Origin: Silene conica
Lineage: Eukaryota; Streptophyta; Magnoliopsida; Caryophyllales; Caryophyllaceae
Direction of reading: 5' to 3'
Assembly (NCBI GenBank): GCA_029255685.2
Contig: CM055311.2
Span: 14,654,952 to 14,718,951, forward strand
DNA: 64,000 nucleotides
The stretch's first letter is position 1, and each line of letters begins with the position of its first letter. The notes beneath the pieces are model-generated. The model saw only the letters and a program-made list of their open reading frames with translations. It was not told where the DNA came from and did not search any database. The position numbers and the translations under genes are program-made. Below are positions 1 through 13,092 of this stretch, one piece after another.

Positions 1-1035
1 CCTTTACTTGGAGCTCCTTTATGTTGAGTTTCAGTTTTGAGGTTATATCATCATGAACTATCACTTTCGACTCAAGAACCTTTTTCTCAGCATAGACGGT
101 TGCCAAGGTTATAGTATATTCAATCATTCAACTATAATCTTAGATTTCATCCTTTTGGCTTTGGCTTTTAGAACTTGATTCTCTTCAGCAATATCGAGAA
201 TCTTCTCTTTCATGTCTTTTAGCTCAAGACTTTGTTCATGACATTGGTCTAGGGTTTGTTCAAAGTATTCGATTAACGCACTTCTAGACAATATTTTAAC
301 TTGTTTTTTTAGTTCTAGGAAACTCACCTCTTTATTTTCATTTGAGCCGGATTCTCTAATTAGGCAGAATTCAGTTTCTGAGTCTTGATTATCGTTGTCA
401 CTATCTGAGAATAGATCGAGACTGACATTTCCCAGACACCGATTAACAGTTTCTTGTTCTTCTTCTTCTTGGGAATCCTCATCGTCCTCGCTGTCCAGAT
501 CTCCCCAACAGTATGTCATCATCACTAATTTGTATTCTTTCTTTGTTTTCTCTCTTTTGGATTTATCCTTAATTTTCTCACATGATGGACAATCCTTGAT
601 CATGTGGTCAGTCTTTTCATATTTGTAGCATCTTTTGCTAAGAAAGGTTGACTTGGATTCGGTGTTCTTTTTGGGATTAAATTTGTTGTTGTATATTGAA
701 GTCTTTCCTTTAAACACAACCTTTTTAAACCGTCTAGCAAACAACACGATATCATCTTCAAAGTCTGGCTCCCTTTCACTTGTTGAGGCTTGAAGAACCA
801 CCGAATTCCCTTTGGATGAATCGTCATCATCTTTGTTTGACATTTTTTTGTGGGCCATAAGGAACCCAATAAGCTCTTGGTAGGAAAGTTCGGTGATGTC
901 TCTAGCCTCCTCGATTTCAGTGACCTTAGGTTGTCATTTCTTTGTAAGACTTTCATGATTTTTCTAACAACATCCTCGGACTCGAATTTCCTGCCTAGGC
1001 TTCGCAGATCGTTAATAATGCTTGTGAACCGTGTA
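1..1035 (-). pseudogene. Ty1/copia gag, decayed, element A
   Basis: C-terminal half of a copia Gag on the minus strand, the capsid protein that packages retrotransposon RNA. The frame from 858 to 124 carries an acidic, serine-rich tail and a coiled-coil-like end. The zinc knuckle at 589-630 has its second Cys replaced by Tyr (C-x2-Y-x4-H-x4-C), so it probably cannot bind zinc normally. Upstream, at 1020-860, the homologous protein continues but changes frame near 940, showing at least one frameshift. The part before 1035 is cut by the young gag-only element, and the leader resumes at 9387. Pol should lie to the left, outside the window. Element A is the older host of the insertion at 1036-9386. 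Domain order and the tRNA-Met primer site at 9466-9477 support copia (Tork/SIRE-like); the lineage is tentative. Confidence 0.75.
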
Positions 1036-2317
1036 TGTAGGGTTTTATTAGTTGCTCATAAACTAATTTTAGTCATACTAAACTAACCTTGTGATTAACA
1101 TATTAATTTACATGTTAAAACGATCTTATGCATGCTAATAATGCGGAAATAAGGAGAGTATTTGAACCCTTACATACGGTCCAAATGTTTAGCAAGGATG
1201 ATCCTCCGAGTACCCAAAATAGAATACCTCCTTTGGATGCACCAAGACAACCCCTCAATCAACCGAAGCCTTGTATTTGCTAGACTAGAAATCGGTTTCT
1301 TCCTTAAAAATTCTAATCACTCTTATTAGAATGTCAATACAATACTACTATTAGTATGTTAATATTATCTTATAATATGTATTGTAGAGGTTGAATAAAC
1401 ACTCCTTGCTTGATGGTTTTTCGGCTAGGGCAAGAAGAGAGAAAGAATGAATGTGATATATATCATATATATATATCCTAAGCATGCTCTTTAACTTAAG
1501 ATAATCTAATTAACTTAAGCATGCAATATTGGGTGAAGGGGAGCCGGTCATGGGGAGTGTCAAGGAGGGAACAACTTGTATTCTCAAGACACTAGGGTGG
1601 TTACTAGGTTAGTGTTCTCTAGGTGGTGCTTTAAACACAATGATTATAGTGTATTAAACACACTAATCATCCACTAACTATCCTAACCAAACCGGCACCC
1701 ATAATCCATAAAATGGATTTCATTTTACAACTTTGTAATAATGTACAATTTTTACAAAGTGTGACATCTTATATGTCTTTAAGATATAAAATGCTTTAGT
1801 ACATCTAAAACATATAAATATTTATCATATAAATATTTTACATAATTAAATAAATCACATTTATTTAATTAATAAGTAATTCGAAATTATTAATGTAAAA
1901 TGATCATTTATCGTCAATACGATTTACAACCTTTGTATTATTTCAACCCAATTCATTCTAATAACGATATGATAAATATCGTTTAATGTTTAACAATTGA
2001 CACATTTCAATTTTAAACAAAAATCTTACATTAAGATTTAACCTCTAATTTCTCGATACACGAGTTTAAGGAATATGATCAAATCGTATCACTATACATT
2101 TGATCACTTTATCAATTAAGGGAATTGTCCTAAAGGTGTGACCTAAAGGGATCAACTGACCATCACCGTCATACGACAGTAATGTCAAACTCTAGCTAGC
2201 CAATCATTACCGATTAATGTTGGTCAGTTGACTAATAATTCGTATCATCCCTTGCGCATTCTCGTCATGAGATTTAATCACGTGATCGCACTATTGTTGA
2301 GGACACATTTCCCAACA
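1036..2317 (-). repeat. 3' LTR of the gag-only element
   Basis: Direct repeat of 8105-9386, preceded on the minus strand by the purine tract AAGTGGGAGAT (2318-2328). Its outer edge at 1036 abuts the duplicated host pentamer GTGTA. Confidence 0.93.
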
Positions 2318-4730
2318 ATCTCCCACTTGTCCTCGACAAGTGTGCGTCACCAATTCTCTTGTCCTATTACAATCTCCCACTCAATGCAAGATGTCTCTCT
2401 GAGGTCGTACTTGCATTTGATCATATCATGAGTGGTTTCCTCGATCTGGAGAATAACTGTCTGACCGGAATTATCTACCATAGATACCTTCCGAGCGTGG
2501 CCACGCATTTCCAGTTAATTTCTCCTCGAGTGGCCCTGAGATTTGAACAACCCTGACAAGGGGTGGACAATTTCTATCGCACTACTTCCTTCAACTAGTC
2601 ACGGTCAGTCACAACCCAAAACAATCCCATTTGACTCCAGTTACGAAAAGTCGTAGAGAATGAATCAAAGTTATGCCTAAACTGTACCATCTTGGGAGAG
2701 TAGTCTTTAGTCTAAGAATTGACTCACAAGAATACTATAGCAGCTCTCGCCACGACCCGGCTATAAAATTTCCAGAACTCTATAAGCGGTCACATTGCCC
2801 GACAGAGTGTCTCTTACAGTCTGCCTATGTGATCGACTAGTCATCACATATGACTCTATGGCACTTGAACTTGCCATCAATCGCCTCACACTCTAGTCGC
2901 TTTGAGACGTCACCTCATGTAAGCGGCTAGGGGCTATACTAAGTCAATCCAGTTCACTTATGGGGTTCAATATTGTCTCATACAACCCATTTGGATTCTG
3001 ACAAAGTATCTTTCATTCTGAGTTAATCATAACTCAAATGATGTTGTCATGCAACAATAGTCAAAACTATTACATTGCATATGATGCACAATCATCTATT
3101 TGCATTAGTGTTTTGCAAATAACCTTTATTCATGCGAATAACCTTTATTCATGATAGCAAAACTTACAACTTTTGGTCTCCTTTATTCTCATATTATCCC
3201 GTATAATATGATTCTATTTGAGTACATTTCTAGAACTCTTTCTAGATTTTGAGTTTCCTTTCCGGAGGAAAGCTCCCACTGTTATCTCATAACTTGTGAC
3301 GTATCGATATACTGGAGGGATTAAGGAATCACTCTCTTTAGTCACTTATGTACTGAAATCTATATTGTAGTCTATTAATGATTTCATCATTCTAATAATT
3401 TTCACTCATCTTGGCTATTTGATAGAATAATGTATCCAACCATTCTAACTTTTAGTGGGCGACCTTTTATTATCCATATAATAAACCTTCCCGTAAGCTC
3501 CATCATCTTATGATATAAAGTATTTGATCATTTAGAATTTCAAACCTCTTATTCTTTACACCTTAAAGAATCACCCATTCTCTCTAAATGGTAGGCTTAA
3601 TTCCTTTTATGAAAATCGCTCTCACTAAAATCAATATCTCTCGATATCTTAAATGAACCTTTCATTTCTCGCATGTTAAACTATTACTTGAATCATTATC
3701 ACTATCACTATCCCTATAGTGATCTGTTTCCATTCAATCAATCATTACCTTCTTATCATGTCTTCGTTTCCTCAAGACGAAAATGACATGATTATTTCCT
3801 TTATAACTACATTGAGAGGATTGAGATGATTTCTTCTCTTTTATCTTATAAATTTAGAAAAATCATTTATTTAAGGAACCGTTTTCCTTCCGATATCATA
3901 CGGGGTTTCATGTTTCCTCTCTATGAAACAATGAACATAAAGAACCTTTCTTCGAGTGTCCTCCCGTAGTTTCTTTAGTGTCCTCTCGTAGTTTCTTCAA
4001 ATCATTTAGGGCTCTTCTTAAGACTCCCATATAGGAATCTTCTCTAAGATCCTTTATTTTCATCATTGGTTTGCGAGCGAAATATTTTCTCCCACTCTAT
4101 CCTTCTAACAATAACCTTTATTCGTTTAAGGATAGCTATTTCGATTAACCAATGTATCTGAATGTTTGAAGTTTGATAGGTGTGATGAATACATTCTCAT
4201 TTTCACTTAAAATGAAAATCTTATAATGAACTGATATAGTCTCATTTTGATTGAATTTATCTCATGGGATGTAGTTCTCCGTTTTAATCAACTCTTTGAT
4301 TATATTATATCGATCGTATCAATAGTTTGTTGCGTGATAAAATCACTATTATTCATGTTTTAACAAGGTATGGAATTTATTTGAGAAATCAAAACATTGA
4401 TTAAGAACAAAAGTAGTGACTCGGGTTGAAAACCAAGTCACCAATATCCAAAATTACAACCATTGTTTTAGGATTTTAATCCTTGTCTTACAAGAAAATA
4501 AATTGTTCCATAAATAAATGCAAAATATGAAAGAAGACGATATGAAAATTAGAGGCTAGCTCTTCAAGTCTTCGATCAATTTGGATGCTACCATAGCCAT
4601 CCAAGTAAGGAACTTCAAGCTTCCTTCTCTTTGCCCTTATCATTATTAGGAGGCGCCCCTTTAAAACATTTAAAAAGGGTAAATATCAACACATTTGTAT
4701 CACTATACATAAGTTGATAAATGACATGAA
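2318..4730 (-). other. Noncoding 3' half of the gag-only element
   Basis: About 2.4 kb between gag and the 3' LTR where pol would normally be. No frame over 70 codons looks real and no pol motif is visible. The part next to the LTR (about 2318-3000) resembles, in reverse complement, 11430-12051 of a diverged relative, so the sequence is kept in the family although it is not coding. The purine tract is at 2318-2328. Confidence 0.7.
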
Positions 4731-5645
4731 TCATAAACGAGAATTATTACCTACGGCGGTTGCCTTCCCATTTTTGAGATCGCTTAAGTATTTGGGGCAA
4801 TTTCTCTTCCAATGACCGATCCTCGTGCAATAATGGCACTTGTCTAGTTGTCTTGCTCTTTTGAAGACGAGGTGGAAGCGCCTTTCGAAAAGGTCTTTTC
4901 TTTGGTCGCCTTGGGCTTGAACGTTTTCTTGCCCTTGCCTTTAGAGGCATTCCTTTTGAAGCTCGTTTTCCTTTCTTTTCGATGTTCAAAACATCCTTGG
5001 TGGAACTTTCATGAAGTCCCATGTCCCTTTCGGCTTGGACTAACATCTTATGCAACTCGTCCAACGTGGTCTCTTGGTTTCGCATATTGAAATTCACCCG
5101 GAATTGAGCATACGCCTTAACCTTATTGAGCGAGTGAAGAACTCGGTCAATAACAAGAGAGTCGGGAACATCAACATCTTGAGCTTTTAGAGTCTCCGCG
5201 AGCTCAACGAGTTTGAGCACATGAGGGCTTATCTTTTGCCCTTCCTTGAATGTAATGTCAAAGAAGGCGGAAGCCGCCTCATATTGAATCACCCTAGGAG
5301 TTTGCGAAAACATGGTCGCAAGCTTGGTGTATATTTCATACGATGTGTCAACTTTATCATACTCCTTTGGAGATCCGGCTCCATGGAGAAGATGAGCACA
5401 TTTTTAAGAGCGGAGGACTCTTTCATGTAGGCTTCATAGGCCTCACGAGTTTGGACCGATGAACGAGCGGTCGGAGCGGTCGGAGCGGCTTCGGATAGGT
5501 AACGACTCTTATCGTCACCTTGAGCGGCCAAAAGCAATTGCGCATCCCAATCCTTAAAATTGGAACCATGTTTATCGAGTTTACAACGATCCATAAAGGA
5601 TCGAAGCCATGATACGTTAGTGAGAGGTGGAGCGTTGGTTGCCAT
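4731..5645 (-). pseudogene. Copia-type Gag of the gag-only element, frameshifted
   Basis: About 305 codons, normal for a copia Gag. It starts with MATNAPPLTNVSWLRSF and contains the UBN2-like capsid region typical of copia gag, then a lysine-rich linker and an intact zinc knuckle at 4797-4838 (CHYCTRIGHWKRNC). The reading frame changes near 5365 (one base missing in an A run), near 4975 and near 4850, and ends at a stop at 4731-4733, with no protease beyond. The LTRs are almost identical, so the breaks either predate a trans-mobilised insertion or are homopolymer errors in the assembly. The uninterrupted 1478-codon frame elsewhere in the window argues for real breaks, but not decisively. Confidence 0.85.
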
Positions 5646-8090
5646 TGTCGATGTTGAAAATTAAACTACAATAATAAAAGGAAATAAAACAACATCATTT
5701 TTAAATTCATAATTTAAGCTATAACTTTTAACAAGTTTAGTTATATATTTACTCAATGATCTCTTACCCAATTAAGTAAACAATCCCGAGACCCAAACCC
5801 ATACTAATCCGGGCACGGTGTAGCCGATTCAACCCGTATCGGTATAATTTGGTGGATTAACTCTTTAATCGGTTCTACTCTTAGAACTCTCGGTCGACAA
5901 TTTTCTCAAAATTATCTTTAGCCCGAACTTATTGCAACTACGGTTACGAATACTTTCGTTGAGATCAACCAAATTTCAAGGTGTAATCTTATTACCCCAC
6001 TTACCCAACGTGACAATTTTTGTACCCCGGTGTAGCCGAGCCTACGTTCTTGTGAAGAAGGGATTCATGGGTCCGTACTTTTTGGTAAGGCTAAGTCTCA
6101 ATATTTATATGTAAGAGATCTAGTCAAATTATTATCTATCTCCGTTTAAGTGAACTAAGTCGGTGAATTATCGATAAAATAAAAGACTAGGTCGACTAGG
6201 TCGAAACATGCATGATACGATGTATGACGATTTGGCTATGCATGCAAACATATAAAAGCAAAATAAAAGCATAAATAAACTCTAGTATGGCCTTTCCTAG
6301 AAAAGAAATAGCAAAGTACAAATTCGGAAACCAACTCCTTTGGTCCCTTGAACTTCACGCGGCACGCACTTCGAGGTAAACACCGTCTTGATCGGAACTC
6401 CTTTCCGAATGGCACCGTCTTCAAGGAACTCCGGATTTTACAAATATTACAACTTTTCTAGTCTACTTTATACATTATAAAATAGAAATAAATTACAATT
6501 GGGTGATACGAGATCACAAAATTACAACCGAATCGGTAACCCCTTACATTACGGGAAATACCGATTTAAAACTAAGGCCATACTAAGTAAATTACATAAT
6601 TCCCAAAATTACGTAAAAATAAATCATGACATTCATAATATAAAATATGCAATGCTTATGTAAATATGAATTAACATGCAAACCCTAAGCCAAATCGTCC
6701 TATTTAAAACACTTATTTAAATAGTTATCGCAAACCTCGGTTTATGGAATCGCGTGTTTTAACGGTTAACAACACTATGCATTTTTATGAAACGGTTTTC
6801 ATCCTTAAGTTAATCATCCTAAATCGCATAGGATTCAAAATTTAGTCTTACTCAAACTTTGAACATGACTTAACTTAATATATTTCAACATTGATCGGTA
6901 TTACTCGGTTTTACGGGAAAAATAATATAAAATCCAAAAGAGTCATAAAAATTTCGAAAATTCAAAATTCAAATTTTGAAAAATCCAGAATGTTCTTAAA
7001 ATTTTCAGAAAGTTAAAATATTAGTATTTATACGGTTTTAACATTATTTCGAAAATAACACGTAAAACGAGCATTTTAAGTCGGAAAATTCAATAATTAA
7101 CTTCATAAATGCAAATTAAATACTAACAATATTTTTGTACCTTCTAAAACATTTTAAGAACACAAGATGGACAGAAAATTAAATGGCACATTGCCCCATA
7201 GCCGAAATTTTAAATGCATGACTCTTTTTATTTAACTTTAAATGCTACTTTTAACAAATTAAAATAAAATAAAATAAAATCAAATCTGAAACTTTTGGCT
7301 CCCAAGATAATTTCCAAGATGAACATATCATATATGACTAATGTGGGTTACATTTTTCGGCCATTTTAACAACATTTGCAAATTTTAACGATTTACGTCA
7401 TATATCGTACGATTTTAACCTTTAAAATTATTTCTCAAGCATAAAATAAGATAAAATTCTCGAAAATTTTATACATGCTGGAAATAATATATATGACATC
7501 GTGTTAAATTTTTATGGCCAAATTCCAACTTAAACTATTAAAGTCGAAATTATGTCACTAATTACCCGATTTTTACATTAAAAATCTATAATATTGCAAT
7601 ATTTGAGATACATTTCTGGAAAATTCAACATAAATTTTAAATATTGCATGTGACATCCTCATAAATTTTTATAGTCAAATTCATAATATAACTATTTTAA
7701 CCCATTTTTATTCATCTTATTGCATTTTAACACTTAAAATTCATATCACACGATTTATAAGTCCATAATTTACGAAAAATCATATTCATATTATAGAAAA
7801 TACATGTGATAACATACTGAAAAATCTCGGCCAAGAAGATGATTTTTGCTATTTTTCCCAAAATAAACGATTTTAACCATTAAAACTTTATATAAACCGA
7901 GATTTAATATACCAATAATCAATATTCATGCAAAATATATTCCAAATATTCTAAAACATTTTAGAAAACAGTAGGTATTCATGCTAAATTAATTTCGTGC
8001 ATATCATATATCAAACGAAAAATCCAATTTTATTTTGTTATCACTATAACTCCGTAAAAACGTAAACGGAAAGCATGCAAACAACCTATT
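5646..8090 (-). other. Long AT-rich leader of the gag-only element
   Basis: About 2.4 kb between the primer site and the gag start, AT-rich and full of stops in all frames. Such a leader is unusually long compared with the few hundred bases typical of copia elements. I recognise no gene, fragment or repeat in it. Confidence 0.6.
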
Positions 8091-8102
8091 GCTCTGATAC
8101 CA
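8091..8102 (-). promoter_or_regulatory. Primer-binding site, tRNA-iMet
   Basis: The minus strand reads TGGTATCAGAGC, complementary to the 3' end of plant initiator methionine tRNA. It is separated from the LTR by two bases and sets the element's orientation. Confidence 0.93.
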
Positions 8103-8104
8103 AT

Positions 8105-9386
8105 TGTAGGGTTTTATTAGTTGCTTATAAACTAATCTTAGTCATACTAAACTAACCTTGTGATTAACATATTAATTTACATGTTAAAACGATCTTATGC
8201 ATGCTAATAATGCGGAAATAAGGAGAGTATTTGAACCCTTACATACGGTCCAAATGTTTAGCAAGGATGATCCTCCGAGTACCCAAAATAGAATACCTCC
8301 TTTGGATGCACCAAGACAACCCCTCAATCAACCGAAGCCTTGTATTTGCTAGACTAGAAATCGGTTTCTTCCTTAAAAATTCTAATCACTCTTATTAGAA
8401 TGTCAATACAATACTACTATTAGTATGTTAATATTATCTTATAATATGTATTGTAGAGGTTGAATAAACACTCCTTGCTTGATGGTTTTTCGGCTAGGGC
8501 AAGAAGAGAGAAAGAATGAATGTGATATATATCATATATATATATCCTAAGCATGCTCTTTAACTTAAGATAATCTAATTAACTTAAGCATGCAATATTG
8601 GGTGAAGGGGAGCCGGTCATGGGGAGTGTCAAGGAGGGAACAACTTGTATTCTCAAGACACTAGGGTGGTTACTAGGTTAGTGTTCTCTAGGTGGTGCTT
8701 TAAACACAATGATTATAGTGTATTAAACACACTAATCATCCACTAACTATCCTAACCAAACCGGCACCCATAATCCATAAAATGGATTTCATTTTACAAC
8801 TTTGTAATAATGTACAATTTTTACAAAGTGTGACATCTTATATGTCTTTAAGATATAAAATGCTTTAGTACATCTAAAACATATAAATATTTATCATATA
8901 AATATTTTACATAATTAAATAAATCACATTTATTTAATTAATAAGTAATTCGAAATTATTAATGTAAAATGATCATTTATCGTCAATACGATTTACAACC
9001 TTTGTATTATTTCAACCCAATTCATTCTAATAACGATATGATAAATATCGTTTAATGTTTAACAATTGACACATTTCAATTTTAAACAAAAATCTTACAT
9101 TAAGATTTAACCTCTAATTTCTCGATACACGAGTTTAAGGAATATGATCAAATCGTATCACTATACATTTGATCACTTTATCAATTAAGGGAATTGTCCT
9201 AAAGGTGTGACCTAAAGGGATCAACTGACCATCACCGTCATACGACAGTAATGTCAAACTCTAGCTAGCCAATCATTACCGATTAATGTTGGTCAGTTGA
9301 CTAATAATTCGTATCATCCCTTGCGCATTCTCGTCATGAGATTTAATCACATGATCGCACTATTGTTGAGGACACATTTCCCAACA
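8105..9386 (-). repeat. 5' LTR of the gag-only element
   Basis: This copy is upstream in the element's sense, since the primer site abuts it at 8091-8102. It is 1282 bp, the same length as its partner at 1036-2317. The only differences I see are two substitutions near 8130-8147 and one near 9350. On the minus strand it begins TGTTGGG and ends CCTACA. It should carry the promoter, but I could not place a convincing TATA box. Confidence 0.93.
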
Positions 9387-9479
9387 GTGTAGACATGCTA
9401 TCGATTGATTCATTCTTCTCCAATGAAAAAAGTCCCATATTTCCTTGGCAGAGTTGCATGACGAGGCTCTGATACCAAT
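9387..9479 (-). other. Leader and primer site of element A
   Basis: Continuation of the interrupted copia element A. It starts with the second GTGTA copy and ends with the tRNA-iMet primer site at 9466-9477, two bases before the LTR edge at 9480. Confidence 0.75.
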
Positions 9480-11400
9480 TGAAGAGTCTATTAATCCGAT
9501 ATACTCAAGGGGGGTGGGGGGGGGTGGGGGTGGGGGTTGAATTGAGTATTAAAAACTTTTTAAGCTTTTTCGTTTTATCAAGGTTTTGTTTGTATGATCA
9601 ATTGTTTAAAGTTTATTGATATAAACCTTAACCAATTGATATGAACGATTGATAACAAAAAGAACGAGAAGAGAAAAAATGAAAACGAAACACATAATTT
9701 TAAAGTGGTTTAGTTTCACAAGTCGAAACCTACGTCCACTATTCTCGATTAATAATTTTAGTAACTACTCCGGATTACAAAATTATCAACCCACTCGTAC
9801 AACTTACGGATAGTTGTAGCTCTAAAAGTACCGTTAAATACTCTTACAAAATCAAATACCGTTAAATATTTGACGCACTACGAGTATCGTTAAATAGTCA
9901 GTCGCCAAAATCTTTAGCCCGTTTTAAGAATCGTTGTAGTGCTATATTACGCTAATAAGAAGTGTTTTAATTGTTCCTTGATGTTCACAATTTGAACGAA
10001 TTTGGAAACTAATTAAGCACTATGGTCTTATAACAATATAACTATAATTGACACGAGTGTAGCACACGACTTTTCAAAATCAAAGTGCTTTGCAAAAATA
10101 CGAAGTATAAGCTGTAAAAATGGTTTTTGCAAAAGACTTGTTAGGCGTAAAGTGCATTGAAAAGCGTTGGTGTATAAACATTTTGGTTCTTCTTATATAG
10201 GAAGGGTAAATTATCTAGGTTTTCAATAAACCCTAGATACTCAAGAATAATAGAGATGTTATTCTTAAGTAATATTCTATCTTAAATCTTTTTTTAGAAA
10301 ATAATAATATTAGAAAAGATATAGAATATCTTTAAGGTATATATCATATTTCCTAAACCTCTTAGATGAGATAATAAGAGAATAAAAAGATTTTATTCTA
10401 AATATTTTAACTAATTTGTGCTTATATATGATTCATAGATATTTATCTCATAAGATAAATTACCCATCTTATATAATGACTTGAATGCTAACCCAATTAC
10501 TCGTTGGCCGTGAGTAGGGCAACACGCAAACCGAGGCGCTATTGTCTCATGCCATCTGTGAAAACCCTAATCATATCTTAGAGTGGATGAGGACAACTAG
10601 GGTTAGGTATGTACGTAATATGGTAATTAGAAGAGGCATAAACTCATAAGTTAATCACACTTCATAATAATACCGATTTTGTACAACCCGCAAGATTTTT
10701 TCCCATAAAAAGATATTCTACACTCTAAACCATTAATATAAAATAGTTTTAAAGATTTGAAAAACAAAACAAAGTTTTGTCACATGATCTTCACCTTGTA
10801 ACCAAAGTTATAGTTGTTGAGCTATAACTTTGATTGCTCCTATGCATAAGGTTATAACCGCGAGCTGTAACCTTGACCCTATACAAGCCAAGTTATTGTT
10901 ATACCACTTATATGTCTCAATAACCTATTCTATCTTGATCTTCCTGGAGATTTTCGGAATAAATTTTTGTCTTGACTTCCCTTGATCTTCTCTTGATTGA
11001 TTCGTAGGTCAATCCTTGAGCATTTGATCTTGATGTTTGGTGAAGTCTTGTAACATGTGATCTCTTCTTCCTTTAACAATAATGTATGCTATATAGAGTA
11101 GATAAACAATTAAAGGTAAGAGATACACAATCATAATTACTAAACTTGTCATTATTAAAACATTATCATATTTTGGAAATAATTGCTCAACAAAGGCATT
11201 ACCACAAGTAAGCATGAATGTCACATAATCTCAATGGAGATAAAACGTGTTCCTGAGTTGTATTAGTTATTCTTGGATTAGACAATGTATCTATTTCATT
11301 TATATTAATAAAATTCATCGAATTTATTTTGTGTTTCATGTGGATTGTATGACAATATTGAACAACACAAAGTGAACGGAAATACATTATATTTGTTATG
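9480..11400 (-). repeat. LTR of copia element A, outer end unresolved
   Basis: On the minus strand the LTR ends CTTCA beside the primer site. The sequence onward is AT-rich and noncoding, with a G-run at 9509-9537 just inside the edge. The expected outer TG terminus could not be placed; the LTR may end anywhere between about 10800 and 11400, and its left partner is outside the window. Nothing else recognisable lies in this stretch. Confidence 0.5.
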
Positions 11401-11429
11401 TCTGATAATCACCAAATTGAGCTGATAAC

Positions 11430-12051
11430 TCAGCTGGTTATAATGTGGATTAGTTGATGGTAGGTTCAATTAGCCATTAGGTCCAAGATTGACTGACCAA
11501 TCACATATGCGAGCTATAAAGATACCTCGTAGGACACAGCGACCACTAAATGGAGTCCTAAATGTACATACATTGGAGCCTGTTCGTGGATAGGAAGTCC
11601 ATCATGGTTCTAGAATCAATTCTTTTGACTGTTGACTGTTTCTTGAGATAAAGACAGTTTTGGGTGACTTTGGTTTCTGTCTCATAGTCTCCATAACAGG
11701 GGTTGAGGAGACTTTTCCAGGGTAATTTCATATTGTGCTTTCGTTTGCAAGATTCGAGTTAAGGAAAATATCCAGCCTTTATCAGGTAATTTTTGTCTCA
11801 GGGCCACTCGAGGAGTAGTGACTGAAATGCTTGGCCATGCTCGATTGCTATCCATGGTAGATACATTCGTATATAAGTATTGTTACTCTCTAGTCAGGAA
11901 ACCACTCTTGGTACAGATTACTTGTGAGATACGACCTTGTGAAGTACGAACTTTGCAAGTAGCCTTACATTGAGTGGGAGAATTTATGGATATGAGAATC
12001 GGTAATTGCGCGCGCACACACACACACACACTTGTAGGACAAGTTGGAGAT
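11430..12051 (+). other. 3' noncoding remnant of a relative of the gag-only element (element B)
   Basis: Plus-strand sequence matching, in reverse complement and with substantial divergence, the 3' noncoding part of the young element (shared blocks include CAGGGCCACTCGAGGAG and ATTGAGTGGGAGA). It ends in the purine tract AAGTTGGAGAT at 12041-12051, directly before an LTR. The 5' part of the element is missing. Confidence 0.6.
12008..12031. repeat. CG/CA microsatellite
   Basis: A short alternating CGCG then CACACA tract just before the purine tract of element B; the young relative lacks it. Confidence 0.85.
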
Positions 12052-13092
12052 TGTTGAAGCACGTGTTCTCCATAGTTAGTGAGACGACAATCTAAATCTC
12101 TTACATGATCGCAAAGGGATACTTTGTATATGTATCAACTAATTAACGTAAATCAGTAACGGTTGGCTTTGGTAGAAGTTTGACGTTACTGTCATACTGA
12201 TGGTGGTAATTAGTTGGTCCCTATCGGTCACACTTATAGGATGGTTCTAAGAAATGTGGTTATATAATGATATAATTACATTGATGCCTAAATTGACTAA
12301 ATATTAGTAATCGAAATAATACGAATAATTATTTAATACGATTAAATGATTATTAGGAGAAATGAATTAATGTTAATTCTAAAAAAATATAAATGTTATA
12401 TTTATAAGTAATATACATTTATAAATATACGATATTTATAAATGATATAAGTTTTAATATGTGATATTAAAATTAATTAATTATACGATAATTAATTATA
12501 TTCTCCTACCATATTTATATATATGTTAAATTATAATATTGGATAAGTTTCGGAAAAACGATTTTCCAAGTGCACTGAAATACATGATTATTTTGGACCA
12601 TATATTATTTAATGATTAATATAAAAATATAATTACTTCCAAAATAATATCTTCCAATAATTAATATAGTTTTTATTCTTTTTGGAAGATGAAGTTTTGG
12701 CAGTTGATTGCCGTGAGGTTTCGTGCCAAACAAGAGACCTACTCTTATTTGGATTCTCACTTTATTATTTTCATTAGAACTCTATATATTAACAACATAT
12801 ATAGGGTTAAGAACAGCTAGCACAAGACAGGAAAAAACCGTGAGGCTTGAACGAGAATCGTGTGAGGCATATTTCTTGGATCATCTCGGGTGCAATTGGT
12901 GGGAGAATTTCTACTTTGAAATATATTGTATTAGGTTGTTCTAAGGCCGAAAGCAAATGACTAAAGGTTATTTCTTCCCTTCTTATATCGGTTTAATTAT
13001 GTTTGTTACATTCATATTAAAGTTAATTTTGATATAATCATCATGATAATAATACGATTAATATGCTTATGAAATATAAGATATTTCCTACA
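12052..13092 (+). repeat. 3' LTR of element B
   Basis: About 1041 bp, beginning TGTTGAAG and ending TTCCTACA, the same termini as the LTR of the young gag-only element read on its own strand. Internal blocks also correspond (AGTTTGAC.TTACTGTC and GGTCACAC near 12180-12235). No 5' LTR is present, and copia pol follows immediately at 13093. Confidence 0.65.

Larger units (their letters stand above)
1036..9386 (-). mobile_element. Young gag-only LTR retrotransposon (TR-GAG type), copia-related
   Basis: A complete 8351-bp element with 1282-bp LTRs, both bounded by TG...CA on the plus strand, flanked by the 5-bp duplication GTGTA (1031-1035 and 9387-9391). The minus-strand orientation follows from the tRNA-iMet primer site beside the right LTR and the purine tract beside the left LTR. 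The only recognisable coding part is a Gag with a zinc knuckle; no protease, integrase or reverse transcriptase is visible, so it must be moved by enzymes from another element. By eye the LTRs differ at about three positions, so the insertion is very recent. Gag-only LTR elements are known in plants as TR-GAG; membership of that class is my inference. Confidence 0.9.

Noticed and set aside
2228-2556. Two overlapping plus-strand open frames at the LTR border
   Set aside because: They cross the LTR edge and purine tract of the gag-only element, run antisense to it, and have no domain features.
11385-11389. AATAC as target duplication pairing with 13093 for element B
   Set aside because: No TG terminus follows the left copy, so the match is probably chance.
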